Source: Acuticoccus yangtzensis (GTDB taxonomy: Bacteria; Pseudomonadota; Alphaproteobacteria; Rhizobiales; Amorphaceae). From it: a stretch of DNA of 64,000 bases. The notes beneath the pieces were generated by a model. The model was not told the origin of the DNA, made no database searches, and saw only the letters and a list, made by a program, of their open reading frames with translations. Shown one piece after another: positions 9,911 through 19,397 of this stretch; the first letter of the stretch is position 1, and each line of letters starts with the position of its first letter. The DNA lies in the NCBI RefSeq assembly GCF_001927245.1, contig NZ_MJUX01000002.1:372001-436000 (forward strand), read 5' to 3'. A program made the position numbers and the translations under genes.

Positions 9911-11599
9911 ATGACGAGCCGCCTCACCAACACCCGCTCCGTGCGCGCCCCGCGCGGGACCGAGATCACCGCCAAGAGCTGGCTGACCGAAGCGCCCATG
10001 CGCATGCTGATGAACAACCTCGATGCCGAGGTGGCCGAGAACCCGGCCGAACTCGTCGTCTATGGCGGCATCGGCCGGGCGGCGCGCACGTGGAACGACT
10101 TCGACCGCATCACCGCCGCGCTGCGCGACCTCGAAGCGGACGAGACGCTGCTCGTCCAGTCCGGCAAGCCGGTCGGCATCTTCCGCACCCACGCCGACGC
10201 GCCGCGGGTGCTGATCGCCAACTCCAACATCGTCCCGCACTGGGCCAATTGGGCGCATTTCAACGAGCTCGACCGCAAGGGGCTCATGATGTACGGCCAG
10301 ATGACGGCCGGATCGTGGATCTATATCGGCGCCCAGGGCATCGTTCAGGGCACCTACGAGACCTTCGTGGAGGCCGGCCGCCAGCACTATGGCGGTGACC
10401 TCAAAGGCAAGTGGATCCTCACCGGCGGCCTCGGCGGCATGGGCGGCGCGCAGCCTCTGGCCGCCGTCATGGCCGGTGCCTGCTGCCTCGCCGTCGAGTG
10501 TGACGAAAGCCGGGCCGACTTCCGCATCCGCACCCGCTATTGCGACGAGAAGACCCATTCGCTGGACGACGCGCTGGCGATGATCGACCGCTGGACCAAG
10601 GCCGGCGAGGCGAAATCCGTCGCCCTGATCGGCAACGCCGCCGACGTCTTCCCCGAGCTCGTCGCCCGCATGAAGGCCGGGACGCTCCCCAACGGCCGGC
10701 CCGACATCGTGACCGACCAGACCTCCGCCCACGACCCCGTCCACGGCTACCTGCCGCAGGGCTGGACCGTGGCCGAGTGGCGCGCCAAGCAAGAGAGCGA
10801 CCCCGCCGCCGTGGAGGCCGCCGCCCGCGCCTCGATGAAGGTCCACGTCGCCGCAATGGTGGACTTCTGGAACGCCGGTGTGCCGACGCTCGATTACGGC
10901 AACAACATCCGCCAGGTCGCCAAGGAAGAGGGGCTGGACAACGCCTTCGCCTTCCCCGGCTTCGTCCCGGCCTATATCCGCCCGCTCTTCTGCCGCGGCG
11001 TCGGCCCGTTCCGCTGGGCCGCGCTGTCGGGCGATCCGGAGGACATCTACCGCACCGACGCCAAGGTGAAGGATCTGCTGCCGGACAACGCCCACCTCCA
11101 CAATTGGCTGGACATGGCGCGCGAGCGGATCAGCTTCCAAGGGCTTCCGGCGCGCATCTGCTGGGTCGGTCTCGGCGACCGCCACCGCCTCGGCCTCGCC
11201 TTCAACGAGATGGTGGCGAGCGGCGAACTGAAGGCGCCCGTCGTCATCGGCCGCGACCACCTCGATTCCGGCTCCGTCGCCTCGCCCAACCGCGAGACCG
11301 AGGCGATGAAGGACGGTTCGGACGCGGTGTCCGACTGGCCGCTTCTGAACGCGCTCCTCAACACCGCGTCAGGCGCCACATGGGTCAGTCTGCACCACGG
11401 CGGCGGCGTCGGCATGGGCTTCTCGCAGCACGCTGGCATGGTCATCTGCGCCGACGGCACGGCCGATGCCGCCCGCCGGCTGGAGCGCGTCCTGTGGAAC
11501 GACCCCGCGACCGGCGTCATGCGCCATGCGGACGCGGGCTACGAGGAGGCGCGCGACTGCGCCATCGCCAACGGCCTGCGCCTTCCGGGCATCCTCTAA
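9911..11599 (+). CDS. hutU: Urocanate hydratase, 562 aa
   Basis: Second step: adds water to urocanate to give imidazolonepropionate, using tightly bound NAD as an electrophile. The NAD-binding segment [13 protein letters not shown] is clear, as are [21 protein letters not shown] and the C-terminal [17 protein letters not shown]. Normal family length. ATG at 9911 follows AGGA by about 7 bases. Last gene of the rightward hut arm; a hairpin at 11612-11627 follows. Confidence 0.97.
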   Translation: MTSRLTNTRSVRAPRGTEITAKSWLTEAPMRMLMNNLDAEVAENPAELVVYGGIGRAARTWNDFDRITAALRDLEADETLLVQSGKPVGIFRTHADAPRVLIANSNIVPHWANWAHFNELDRKGLMMYGQMTAGSWIYIGAQGIVQGTYETFVEAGRQHYGGDLKGKWILTGGLGGMGGAQPLAAVMAGACCLAVECDESRADFRIRTRYCDEKTHSLDDALAMIDRWTKAGEAKSVALIGNAADVFPELVARMKAGTLPNGRPDIVTDQTSAHDPVHGYLPQGWTVAEWRAKQESDPAAVEAAARASMKVHVAAMVDFWNAGVPTLDYGNNIRQVAKEEGLDNAFAFPGFVPAYIRPLFCRGVGPFRWAALSGDPEDIYRTDAKVKDLLPDNAHLHNWLDMARERISFQGLPARICWVGLGDRHRLGLAFNEMVASGELKAPVVIGRDHLDSGSVASPNRETEAMKDGSDAVSDWPLLNALLNTASGATWVSLHHGGGVGMGFSQHAGMVICADGTADAARRLERVLWNDPATGVMRHADAGYEEARDCAIANGLRLPGIL

Positions 11600-11611
11600 C
11601 CGGCGGGAACG

Positions 11612-11627
11612 GGGGGCTCAGGCCCCC
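11612..11627. terminator. Convergent hairpin between hutU and a PLP lyase gene
   Basis: GGGGGC (11612-11617) pairs with GCCCCC (11622-11627) around a four-base loop. It lies 12 bases after the hutU stop, and its loop holds the stop codon of the leftward lyase gene (11618-11620). No T-run follows, so it may only slow or protect transcripts rather than act as a full intrinsic terminator. Confidence 0.45.
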
Positions 11628-12628
11628 TCGGGCCCCTCCGACACGATGACGAGGCAGCGCGCGTCCGCAGGAAGCGCCATCGCCTTCAGCGCGGCAAGGC
11701 CCGCCGCGCCCGACGGCGTGGTCGGGATGCCGTGGCGCGCCAAGTCCTCCGCCGCCTCCGCCGCGCCCGCGTCGCTCACCGTCACGAAGTCGCTCGCGTC
11801 CTCGCGCAGCGTCTCGAACGCCAGCAGCGAGGCGTCCTTGCAGTCGAGCCGGCCCATGGTGGAGACCGGCCCGGCCGCATGCACCAGGTGCCCCGCCGCC
11901 ATGCTCAGCTTCAGGCACGGCGCGGCTTCCGGCTCCACCACGATGATCTCGGGCGTCCCGCCCCAGTTGAGGCGCACATGCCGCGCCACCGCCGCCGCCA
12001 ATCCTCCGACGCCCGCCTGAAGCAGGATGTGCGTCGGCCACGCCTCCATTTCGGCGAACGCGGCGCGGCACTCCTCCGCCAGCACCGTGTAGCCCTCCAT
12101 GATCAGCGCCGGACGCTCCACATTGCCTTCCCACGACCCGTCGGCCAGCAGGATCCAGCCGTTGCGCTTCGCCTCTGCCGTCGCCGCGGCGATGCTGGCC
12201 TCATAGTCGCCCGGAACGCGTATCACGTCCGCGCCCTTGGCGTGAATACGCTTGGCGAACGCCTCCGGCACCGTATCCGACAGGACGATGACCGAGCGCG
12301 CCCCGAACAGCCCCGCCCCCGCCGCCACCGACAGGCCGTGGTTGCCCGCGCTGGCGGTGATGAACGTCGTCCCCGCCGCCACATGCCGCGCGGCCGGCGA
12401 GAAGAGGTCGGTGGTGCCCGCCTCGCCGGCGATGATCTGCGCCACCGCATAGGCCCCGCCCAGCGCCTTGAAGCTGCCGAGCCGCATGCGCCGGCTCTCG
12501 TCTTTGACGAAGATGTGCGCGGCCCCGGTCTCGGCCGCCAGCGCGTCGACCCGGCGCAGCGGCGTCGGCGCATAGACCGGGCAGGCCGACAGCAGCGCAA
12601 GCGGGCGGTCGGCAGATGCAATGAACAT
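11618..12628 (-). CDS. PLP-dependent lyase, diaminopropionate ammonia-lyase/threonine dehydratase type, 336 aa
   Basis: Fold-type II PLP enzyme. The PLP lysine lies in LGSFKALGGAYAV, a form close to diaminopropionate ammonia-lyase, preceded by FVKDESRRM. SAGNHGLSVA is the substrate-carboxylate loop, and QAGVGGLA fits the phosphate-binding glycine region. At 336 aa it is shorter than E. coli DpaL (about 400 aa), so a beta-eliminating threonine/serine-type deaminase is also possible. ATG at 12628 is preceded by GAGGA at 7 bases. It converges on hutU and is divergent from the transketolase genes; a role in amino-acid catabolism next to hut is plausible but unproven. Confidence 0.78.
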   Translation of the reverse strand: MFIASADRPLALLSACPVYAPTPLRRVDALAAETGAAHIFVKDESRRMRLGSFKALGGAYAVAQIIAGEAGTTDLFSPAARHVAAGTTFITASAGNHGLSVAAGAGLFGARSVIVLSDTVPEAFAKRIHAKGADVIRVPGDYEASIAAATAEAKRNGWILLADGSWEGNVERPALIMEGYTVLAEECRAAFAEMEAWPTHILLQAGVGGLAAAVARHVRLNWGGTPEIIVVEPEAAPCLKLSMAAGHLVHAAGPVSTMGRLDCKDASLLAFETLREDASDFVTVSDAGAAEAAEDLARHGIPTTPSGAAGLAALKAMALPADARCLVIVSEGPEGA

Positions 12629-12901
12629 GGCGCCATCCTCGGCGTTTCGGCCTATCGCTCCGTGACCGGCGGCCGGGCAAAGGCGGCCCGACCGGCCTGT
12701 CACGCCCGCCCAATATGGCCGACGGGCCGCACAAGTACATGGCGCGCCGTCCCGTTCCTCATTTTCAGGCCTTTCCACGGCGCCGACCTGCGGCCCATCA
12801 TCCTTTAGCCCACCTTCATAAGTCTTTTCGTTTCGTTGAAAGCCTGCCGCCACCTCGCATGCTAGGTCAGCCGCCACATGACAACTTCGAGGGGAACACC
12901 G

Positions 12902-13756
12902 ATGCGGCCGGACGCACGCCTCGGCGCCATCGCCAACATGTCGCTGGAACGGCGGGCATGGAACATCCGCCACAAGGCGCTTCGCATGGGTGAGGTGCAG
13001 GGCCAGGGCTATATCGGCCAGGCCCTCGGCATCGCCGACGTGCTCGCCGCCAGCTATTTCCACGCGCTGGACTACCGGCCCGAAGATCCCGAGTGGGAGG
13101 GCCGCGACCGCTTCCTCCTGTCGATCGGCCACTACGCCATCGCCCTCTACGCGGTGCTCATGGAGGCCGGCATCCTCCCCGAGGAGGAGCTCGAAACCTA
13201 CGGCATGGACGACAGCCGCATGCCGATGTCCGGCATGGCCTCCTACACGCCGGGGATGGAGATCACCGGCGGCTCGCTGGGCCAGGGCCTCGGCATCGCG
13301 GTCGGCATGGCGATGGGGCTGAAGCGCAAGGGGAACGGCGCCTTCGTCTACAACCTCATGTCGGACGGCGAGCTCGGCGAAGGCTCCACCTGGGAGGCGG
13401 CGATGTCGGCCGTGCAGCACGGCCTCGGCAACCTCATCAACCTCGTAGATTTCAACGACCAGCAGGCGGACGGCAAGTCCACCGCGGCACTCGCCCGCGT
13501 GCCGGAAGAGGCCAAGTGGGTGGCCTTCGGCTGGCACACTCAGCGGGTCGACGGCAACGACATGGCCGCCGTCGTCGGCGCCTTGGACAGGGCTCGCGCC
13601 GCCTCCGGGGACCGGCCGCGCGTCATCATCTTCGACACGACGATGTGCAAGGGCGTCGATTTCCTGGAAACGCGCGAGATCACCCACTTCGTGCGCGTGG
13701 AGCCGGACGAATGGGCCAAGGCGCGCGCCGTGCTGGACGAGGGCATGCCGCAGTGA
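12902..13756 (+). CDS. Split transketolase, N-terminal (TPP pyrophosphate-binding) subunit, 284 aa
   Basis: Half-length transketolase. The SDGELGEGSTWEAAM...VDFNDQQADG stretch (about residues 155-190) is the thiamine diphosphate/Mg binding motif, and TGGSLGQGL precedes it. ATG at 12902 is preferred over one at 12878 because GAGGGG ends 7 bases before it. The stop overlaps the next gene's GTG start (GTGA), so the two halves are made together. Two-gene transketolases occur in branches such as apulose-phosphate (AptAB) and 6-deoxy-6-sulfofructose (SqwGH) catabolism; here the sugar is unknown. Confidence 0.88.
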   Translation: MRPDARLGAIANMSLERRAWNIRHKALRMGEVQGQGYIGQALGIADVLAASYFHALDYRPEDPEWEGRDRFLLSIGHYAIALYAVLMEAGILPEEELETYGMDDSRMPMSGMASYTPGMEITGGSLGQGLGIAVGMAMGLKRKGNGAFVYNLMSDGELGEGSTWEAAMSAVQHGLGNLINLVDFNDQQADGKSTAALARVPEEAKWVAFGWHTQRVDGNDMAAVVGALDRARAASGDRPRVIIFDTTMCKGVDFLETREITHFVRVEPDEWAKARAVLDEGMPQ

Positions 13757-14790
13757 CCCTCGCCTCGATGAAGCGCAAATACGAGCCGCGGACACCGGCC
13801 GCCCGCGGCGACGGGCTGACCACGTCCGCCATGATCGCCTCCCTGGCGGCGGAGGGCTACGACACCGTAGCCGCCCCCTTCGGCCACGCTCTGGTCGACC
13901 TCGCCCGCAAAAACGAGCGTATCGTCGGCCTCTCGGCGGACCTCTCGAAATATACCGACCTGCACGTTTTCGCGCAGGCGATGCCGGACCGGTTCTACCA
14001 GATGGGGATGGCCGAGCAGGTGCTGATCTCCGCCGCCGCCGGGCTGGCGCGCGAGGGATTCCTTCCGTTCGCCACCACCTATGCCGTGTTCGCCTCGCGC
14101 CGCGCCTACGACTTCATCGCCATGGCCGTCGCCGAGGAGAACCTGCCGGTCAAGATCGTCTGCGCCCTGCCCGGCCTGACGACCGGCTACGGCCCCAGCC
14201 ACCAGGCCACCGAAGACCTCGCGATCTTCCGCGGCCTTCCCAACATGACGATCATCGACCCCTGCTGCGCCGACGATATCGCCGGCATGGTGCCCGCCAT
14301 GGCCGCGCACGACGGGCCGGTCTACGCCCGCCTGCTGCGCGGCAAGGTCCCGCGCGTTCTGACGCGCCACAAGCCGGACTACAAGTTCCAGCTCGGCAAG
14401 GCGCAGCTCATCCGCGAAGGGGGTGACGTCCTCATCGTCTCCACCGGCTTCATGACCATGCGCGCGCTGGACGCGGCCGAGGCGCTCGCCGCCGACAAGG
14501 TGGACGCCGCCGTGCTGCACGTGCCGACCGTGAAGCCGCTCGACACCGCCACGATCCTCGCCGAAGCCGGCAAGGGCGGGCGGCTGGTGGTGACGGCCGA
14601 GAACCACAGCATCGTCGGTGGCCTCGGCGAGGCCGTTGCGGCGACCTTGATGCGCAGCGGTGTCACGCCGCGCTTCCGCATGATCGCGCTGCCCGACGCC
14701 TTCCTCGAAGCCGGCGCGCTGCCGACGCTGCACGACATGTACGGACTGTCCGTGGCCAAGGTCGCCGAGCGGATCCGCGGCTGGCTCTGA
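13753..14790 (+). CDS. Split transketolase, C-terminal (pyrimidine-binding) subunit, 345 aa
   Basis: Second transketolase half. QMGMAEQVLISAAAGLAREGFLPFATTYAVF carries the catalytic Glu that activates the thiamine aminopyrimidine; the GLTTGYGPSHQATEDLA and C-terminal AENHSIVGGLGEAV blocks are typical. GTG at 13753 forms a GTGA overlap with the upstream stop, with a GAGGG about 9 bases before; an ATG five codons later (13768) is the alternative. Should work as an alpha2beta2 enzyme with the upstream subunit, transferring C2 ketol units. The downstream SDR may reduce or oxidise the ketose product. Confidence 0.88.
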   Translation: MTLASMKRKYEPRTPAARGDGLTTSAMIASLAAEGYDTVAAPFGHALVDLARKNERIVGLSADLSKYTDLHVFAQAMPDRFYQMGMAEQVLISAAAGLAREGFLPFATTYAVFASRRAYDFIAMAVAEENLPVKIVCALPGLTTGYGPSHQATEDLAIFRGLPNMTIIDPCCADDIAGMVPAMAAHDGPVYARLLRGKVPRVLTRHKPDYKFQLGKAQLIREGGDVLIVSTGFMTMRALDAAEALAADKVDAAVLHVPTVKPLDTATILAEAGKGGRLVVTAENHSIVGGLGEAVAATLMRSGVTPRFRMIALPDAFLEAGALPTLHDMYGLSVAKVAERIRGWL

Positions 14791-14849
14791 GCCGCCGCAG
14801 GATCCGCACGCACCGCCACATTCGACCCGCAACAACAGGAGCTTGGGCC

Positions 14850-15602
14850 ATGGGCCTGCTTGATGGGAAAACCGCCGTCATCACGGGTGCCGCCTCACCC
14901 CGTGGTCTCGGCAAGGCGACGGCGAAGCTGTTCGCCGAACACGGCGCCACCGTCGCCATACTCGACCTCGACCAGGACGCGGCACAGGCGGCCGCCGCCG
15001 ATCTCGGCAACTCCCACCGCGGCCTCGCCTGCGACGTGACGGACAAGGCCGCCTGCGAGGCCGCCATCGCCACGCTTCATCAGGCCTGGGGACGGATCGA
15101 CATTCTCGTCAACAACGCCGGCATCACCCAGCCCTTGAAGCTGATGGAGATCGCCCCCGAGAACTACGACGCGGTGCTCGACGTGAACCTGCGCGGCACG
15201 CTCTACATGTCGCAGTCTGCCGTTCCGTTCATGCGCGCCCGCCGGTCCGGCGCGGTGGTGAACCTGTCGTCGGTATCCGCCCAGCGCGGCGGCGGCATCT
15301 TCGGCGGGCCGCATTATTCGGCGGCGAAGGCGGGCATCCTCGGCCTGACGAAGGCGATGGCGCGCGAGCTGGCGCCGGACCGGGTGCGCGTCAACGCCAT
15401 CTGCCCCGGCTTCATCGCCACCGACATCACAAGCGGCAAGCTGACCGACGCGATGAAGGCCGACATCCTCGCCGGCATCCCCATGGGCCGCGTCGGCGAG
15501 GCGGCGGACGTCGCCGGGTGCGCACTCTTCCTGGCCTCCGACCTCTCGGCCTATTGCACCGGAACCGAGGTCGATGTGAACGGCGGCTCGCTGATCCACT
15601 GA
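14850..15602 (+). CDS. SDR family oxidoreductase, 250 aa
   Basis: Classical short-chain dehydrogenase: TGAASPRGLGKA (dinucleotide-binding glycines with a two-residue insertion), NNAGITQ, catalytic Ser in NLSSVSAQ and YSAAKAG. The C-terminal TGTEVDVNGG is typical of NAD(P)-dependent sugar or polyol dehydrogenases. A Shine-Dalgarno (AGGAG) precedes ATG 14850. Third gene of the split-transketolase operon, 59 bases downstream, so a sugar alcohol or ketose is the likely substrate. Confidence 0.85.
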   Translation: MGLLDGKTAVITGAASPRGLGKATAKLFAEHGATVAILDLDQDAAQAAAADLGNSHRGLACDVTDKAACEAAIATLHQAWGRIDILVNNAGITQPLKLMEIAPENYDAVLDVNLRGTLYMSQSAVPFMRARRSGAVVNLSSVSAQRGGGIFGGPHYSAAKAGILGLTKAMARELAPDRVRVNAICPGFIATDITSGKLTDAMKADILAGIPMGRVGEAADVAGCALFLASDLSAYCTGTEVDVNGGSLIH

Positions 15603-15615
15603 GCCACACGGCGCG

Positions 15616-16620
15616 TCAGTCGGGCGGCTCGACGAGGGGCTGCGTGACGCCTTGGAGCGTGACGGCCGGTGGTTCGGCCTGCTTGAAGGCGCAGCCCCGG
15701 CGCATCAGCAGCGCCCGCACCGTCGCCTCGTGCGCCGCGCACGCCTCGCCGATCCACGCCGCGAACCGTTTGACGATGCGCCGCGCATGGTGCCGCGGCG
15801 GGCACACCAGCCAATAGGCCGGGTATTGCACTGCGCCGAAGACGGGTGCGAAGGGCACCAGCTCGCCACGCTCCAGCTCGCCGAGGCACAGGTTGGCGCT
15901 GTCGAGGGCGATGCCGCCGCTCTGTTTGGCCATCTCGATCGACATGGACGAGCGGTCGAACAGGAAGGGGTAGGAGAGATCGCCGATGGCGATCCCGTTG
16001 CCCGCCAGCCAGATGTCCCAGCGGTAGAGCGACTTCACGCTGTCGATCAGCCGGGCATGGGCGAGCTGCTCCACGGGGTCGGCCGAAACGTCGCGAAGCC
16101 GCGCCAGATAGTCCGGGCTGCACAGGGGAAGCACGATGTCCCCCATGATCGGCGTGACGGAGAGGCCGGTCCAGTCGCCGTGACCGTAGCGCAGGTCGAA
16201 GTCGGTCGCCTCGGTGTCGAAATTGGTGAAGTCGGGCGTGGCGTCGATGCGGATGGCCCATTCGGCGTTGTCGGCCGAAAAGGCGGCGATGCGCGGCCCC
16301 AGCCAGCGCACGCCGAAGCTCGGCGTCACCCGCACGGTGAGGCTGCGCATGTGCCGCTGGCGCAGGATAGCGCTTCTCGCATTGCGCAACGCGCCGAAGG
16401 CTTGCGTCGTCGTTCGGAACAGGCGGTCACCGTCCGCGGTGAGGACGAGGCGGCGTTTCTCGCGCCGGAAGAGGCGGACGCCGAACTGTGTTTCGAGCGT
16501 CTTGAGCTGCTGGCTGACGGCGGAGGGCGAGACCGCCAGCTCGTGCGCCGCTAGGGTGACGGAGCCGAGCCGCGCCACCGCCTCGAAATGGTGCATGGCC
16601 TTGAGGTTGATGTCGTGCAT
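15616..16620 (-). CDS. LysR-type regulator, GcvA-like, 334 aa
   Basis: N-terminal winged HTH (residues 4-65: AMHHFEAVARLGSVTLAAHELAVSPSAVSQQLKTLETQFGVRLFRR) and a type-2 periplasmic-binding-like effector domain over about 90-300. Sequence features (KAMHHFEAVARLGS, FDLRYGHGDW) match the GcvA branch. It converges with the SDR gene, only 13 bases apart, and may control the transketolase operon or the DMT gene. A 13-base motif is repeated three times just upstream (16641-16721), a candidate autoregulatory site. Confidence 0.85.
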   Translation of the reverse strand: MHDINLKAMHHFEAVARLGSVTLAAHELAVSPSAVSQQLKTLETQFGVRLFRREKRRLVLTADGDRLFRTTTQAFGALRNARSAILRQRHMRSLTVRVTPSFGVRWLGPRIAAFSADNAEWAIRIDATPDFTNFDTEATDFDLRYGHGDWTGLSVTPIMGDIVLPLCSPDYLARLRDVSADPVEQLAHARLIDSVKSLYRWDIWLAGNGIAIGDLSYPFLFDRSSMSIEMAKQSGGIALDSANLCLGELERGELVPFAPVFGAVQYPAYWLVCPPRHHARRIVKRFAAWIGEACAAHEATVRALLMRRGCAFKQAEPPAVTLQGVTQPLVEPPD

Positions 16621-16640
16621 CGCCGCCCCGCCTGCGCACC

Positions 16641-16721
16641 GTTCAGTTCAGCTACACGTTGAGTTTAGCTGATGCGATGCTGGCGGCCAAGCGACCGACC
16701 GCGCGGGTGTTGAGTTGAGCT
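16641..16721. promoter_or_regulatory. Three direct repeats upstream of the LysR gene
   Basis: GTTCAGTTCAGCT (16641-16653), GTTGAGTTTAGCT (16658-16670) and GTTGAGTTGAGCT (16709-16721) share the consensus GTTSAGTTNAGCT. Starts are 17 and 51 bases apart (1x and 3x 17), so they do not sit on one face of a 10.5-base helix but do keep a fixed period. They fill the 130-base gap between the DMT gene end and the LysR start and look like regulator binding sites. Confidence 0.55.
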
Positions 16722-16750
16722 TAACGGCCTCTTGAGGAAGGCTAATGAGG

Positions 16751-17734
16751 TCAGTCGCAGTCGTCGTGGTGGCGCGTCTCGGTCGCGCGGCAGCCGTAGC
16801 CGAGCCGGCGGAACAGGCTGACGCGCAGCGCGAAGGTATGACCCATGCGCGTCTTGGTGGAGAGCACCGGGGTGTTGAGGGAGACGTCCGTCGTCGCCTC
16901 GCGCTTCAGGATGTAGACGCCGGACGCGACGATGACGGCGACGCCGACATAGGTCTGCCAGGCCGGCCACTCGCCGAACAGGAGGGCGCCGAAGAGGATG
17001 CCCCAGATCATCTGCGAATATTGCATCGGCGCGACGAGGATGGCCGAGCCCCGCGCATAGGCCGAGACCATCAGCGTCATGCCGCAGAGGATGAGGACGG
17101 CGGTGAGGCCGAAGGCGGCGAGGTGGATCAGCTCCACGTCGACGTAGACGAAGGGGAGCGCGAAGGCGGTGACGGTGAGGTTGGTGAGCATCGGGTAGAG
17201 GACCATGACGACGACCTGCTCGTCGTTGGAGATCTTGCGCACGATGACGGCGTTGAGGGCCGCGGCGAAGGCGGCGCAGAGCGCGGCGACGTGGCCGCCG
17301 CTGATCGGGCTCGCCCCAGGCCGCAGCACGATGAGAACGCCGATGAGGCCGACGAGGACGGCGAGGCCGCGGCGCAGGCGGATGCGCTCCCCCAGCAGCG
17401 GCACGGCGAAGAGGGTGATGAGGAGCGGCGTGGCGAAGATGAAGGAGTAGGCTTCGGACAGCGGCAGAACCGCGAAGGCGTAGAAGGCGCAGCAGGCCGA
17501 CAGCGTGCCGCTGACGCTGCGCAGCGCGACCCACCACGGGTGCACAGGGCGCAGGCTCTTGGGGGACGGATCGCCGATCAGGTAGAGCGTGATGACCGGG
17601 AAGCCGAGCAGCGCGCTGAAGAAGACGATCTGGATCGACGAGAAGGTGCCGCCGAGTTCTTTTACGATGACGTCGTGGGTGGAGTAGATCGCGTAGGCGG
17701 CGAGGCCGAGGAGCGCGGCGGCGCTGTCTTTCAT
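16751..17734 (-). CDS. DMT superfamily (EamA) transporter, 327 aa
   Basis: About ten hydrophobic helices arranged as two EamA repeats (roughly residues 5-140 and 145-275), with the loop LPLSEAYSFIFATPLLITLFAVPLLGERI characteristic of repeat 1. A hydrophilic tail of about 45 residues follows. These inner-membrane carriers usually export amino acids or related metabolites; the substrate is not predictable. Leftward, in the same direction as the downstream LysR gene and 130 bases before it. Confidence 0.8.
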   Translation of the reverse strand: MKDSAAALLGLAAYAIYSTHDVIVKELGGTFSSIQIVFFSALLGFPVITLYLIGDPSPKSLRPVHPWWVALRSVSGTLSACCAFYAFAVLPLSEAYSFIFATPLLITLFAVPLLGERIRLRRGLAVLVGLIGVLIVLRPGASPISGGHVAALCAAFAAALNAVIVRKISNDEQVVVMVLYPMLTNLTVTAFALPFVYVDVELIHLAAFGLTAVLILCGMTLMVSAYARGSAILVAPMQYSQMIWGILFGALLFGEWPAWQTYVGVAVIVASGVYILKREATTDVSLNTPVLSTKTRMGHTFALRVSLFRRLGYGCRATETRHHDDCD

Positions 17735-17898
17735 GTCGTCCCGGTCCTTCGCTGGCGCACCTTTTCAGCCATGCGTCCGGGTGCGCGCCGTGTCCACCCG
17801 GTGGGGGGTGGATCGGCTGGGTTTGTTCCCCGCTAAGCGCGCCGGGGCGGAGCCGATGCAACACCGGAGGCGGGTGCCGCCGGTGGCCGGGGGTGGGG

Positions 17899-17918
17899 GC
17901 GCCGGGCAGAACCGGCGC
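17899..17918 (-). terminator. Hairpin after uxuB
   Basis: GCGCCGG (17899-17905) and CCGGCGC (17912-17918) form a 7-bp stem with a six-base loop about 15 bases beyond the uxuB stop codon. There is no T-run, so it is a candidate 3'-end stabiliser or weak terminator for uxuAB. The rest of the gap to 17734 shows no gene. Confidence 0.35.
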
Positions 17919-17933
17919 GCCCTGTTGCTGTGG

Positions 17934-19397
17934 TCAGAGGTGCGCCGCCTCGTGGGCGATCGCGGCGGGCATCCCCTCGGCCAGCATTCGGGCGAGGCGC
18001 GACGTGACCGCGGCGCGGAAGTCCGCGCTGGCGGCGAGGTCGGCCGGAACAAGGCCGGGGAGCGCCAGGACGTGAGCGGCGATGCCTGCCGCGTCGCCCG
18101 ACGGCGCGGCGAGGGCGGCCTCGCGCGGGTCGCGCAGGGCGTAGGCCTCTCCGTTGTCGTGGCGGCCCAGCGTGTAACGGAGCCAGGCGGCGGCGGCGAA
18201 GGCGAAGGCGTCCAGCGGTTGGCCGCGCCGCAGCGCCTCGGCGGCGGGAGCGAAGATGCGCTGCGGCATCTTCTCGGTCCCGTCCATGGCGATCTGATAG
18301 GTCTGGTGCGCCAGATGCGGGTTGGCGAACCGCGCCAGAAGCTCCTCCGCGTAGGCCGCGAGATCGACACCGGGGACCGGCGGCAAGATGGCCGCAGCGG
18401 CGCCGAGATGACGGCGGATCAGCGCGGTGAGGCCCGCGTCCTGCATCACGTCGCGCACGAAGGCGTGGCCGGCGAGGAAGCCGGAATAGGCCAGCATCGA
18501 ATGCGCGCCGTTCAGCATCCGAAGCTTCATGTCCTCGTAGGGGCCGACGTCGGCGACGAAGATGGCGCCCGCCGCCTCCCAGGCCGGGCGGCCGGTGGGG
18601 AAGGTGTCCTCGATCACCCATTGGGTGAACGCTTCGGTCTCCACCGCGGCGGCGTCGTGCCGGCCGGTCAGCTCCTCAGCCAGCGCCAAGGTGGCCTCGG
18701 TGCGGGCGGGGGTGATGCGGTCGACCATGGTGGACGGGAAGGCGACCTCGGCGGCGATGAAGTCCGCCAGATCCGGCGCGGCGCGGCGGGCGAAGTCCAC
18801 CAAGAGGCCCCGTACGACGCGGCCGTTGTGGGGGAGATTGTCGCAGCACAGGACGGTGAAGGGCGGCACACCGGCGGCGCGGCGGCGGCCGAGCGCCCAG
18901 ACGAGAAGCCCCGCTACGCCGACGGGCGCGTCCGGCGCGGAGAGGTCGGCGGCGATGGCGGGGTGGGAGGGGTCCACCCCGCCGCTCGCCCGGTCGACGC
19001 CATAGCCCTTCTCGGTGACGGTGAGGCTGACGATGCGGGTCGACGGCGCCACGAGGGCGGCGAGCACCCGCTCACGGTCCGTCTTCAGCGCCAGCGCGGC
19101 GGCGAGCGCACCGACGATGCGGGCGCGGGTGCCCGCGGCACTGCGCTCGACGAGGGTGTAGAGACCGTTCTGCGGCGTCAGCTCCTCGGCGACGCTGGTC
19201 GAGCGCAGGCTGACGCCGGCGATGGCCCAATCGCCACCGGAGGCGGCCAGCGCATCGTCCGTCGCCACCGCCTGGTGCGCCTTGTGGAAGGCGCCGAGGC
19301 CGAGGTGGACGATGCCGACACCGTGCGCCGCGCGGTCGTACCCCGGCACGGCGACGGACGCGGGAAGGCCCGCGGCGGAGGTGAGCCGGGCCGTCAT
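17934..19397 (-). CDS. uxuB: D-mannonate oxidoreductase/fructuronate reductase, 487 aa
   Basis: Polyol-specific long-chain dehydrogenase: GVGIVHLGLGAFHKAHQA is the N-terminal NAD-binding block, and KLRMLNGAHSMLAY carries the Lys, Asn and His catalytic motif of the mannitol/fructuronate family. It should interconvert D-fructuronate and D-mannonate in glucuronate degradation. Length equals E. coli UxuB (486 aa). The start ATG at 19397 overlaps the uxuA stop (ATGA), giving an uxuA-uxuB leftward operon. Mannitol 2-dehydrogenase is the alternative, but the UxuA partner makes UxuB more likely. Confidence 0.9.
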   Translation of the reverse strand: MTARLTSAAGLPASVAVPGYDRAAHGVGIVHLGLGAFHKAHQAVATDDALAASGGDWAIAGVSLRSTSVAEELTPQNGLYTLVERSAAGTRARIVGALAAALALKTDRERVLAALVAPSTRIVSLTVTEKGYGVDRASGGVDPSHPAIAADLSAPDAPVGVAGLLVWALGRRRAAGVPPFTVLCCDNLPHNGRVVRGLLVDFARRAAPDLADFIAAEVAFPSTMVDRITPARTEATLALAEELTGRHDAAAVETEAFTQWVIEDTFPTGRPAWEAAGAIFVADVGPYEDMKLRMLNGAHSMLAYSGFLAGHAFVRDVMQDAGLTALIRRHLGAAAAILPPVPGVDLAAYAEELLARFANPHLAHQTYQIAMDGTEKMPQRIFAPAAEALRRGQPLDAFAFAAAAWLRYTLGRHDNGEAYALRDPREAALAAPSGDAAGIAAHVLALPGLVPADLAASADFRAAVTSRLARMLAEGMPAAIAHEAAHL

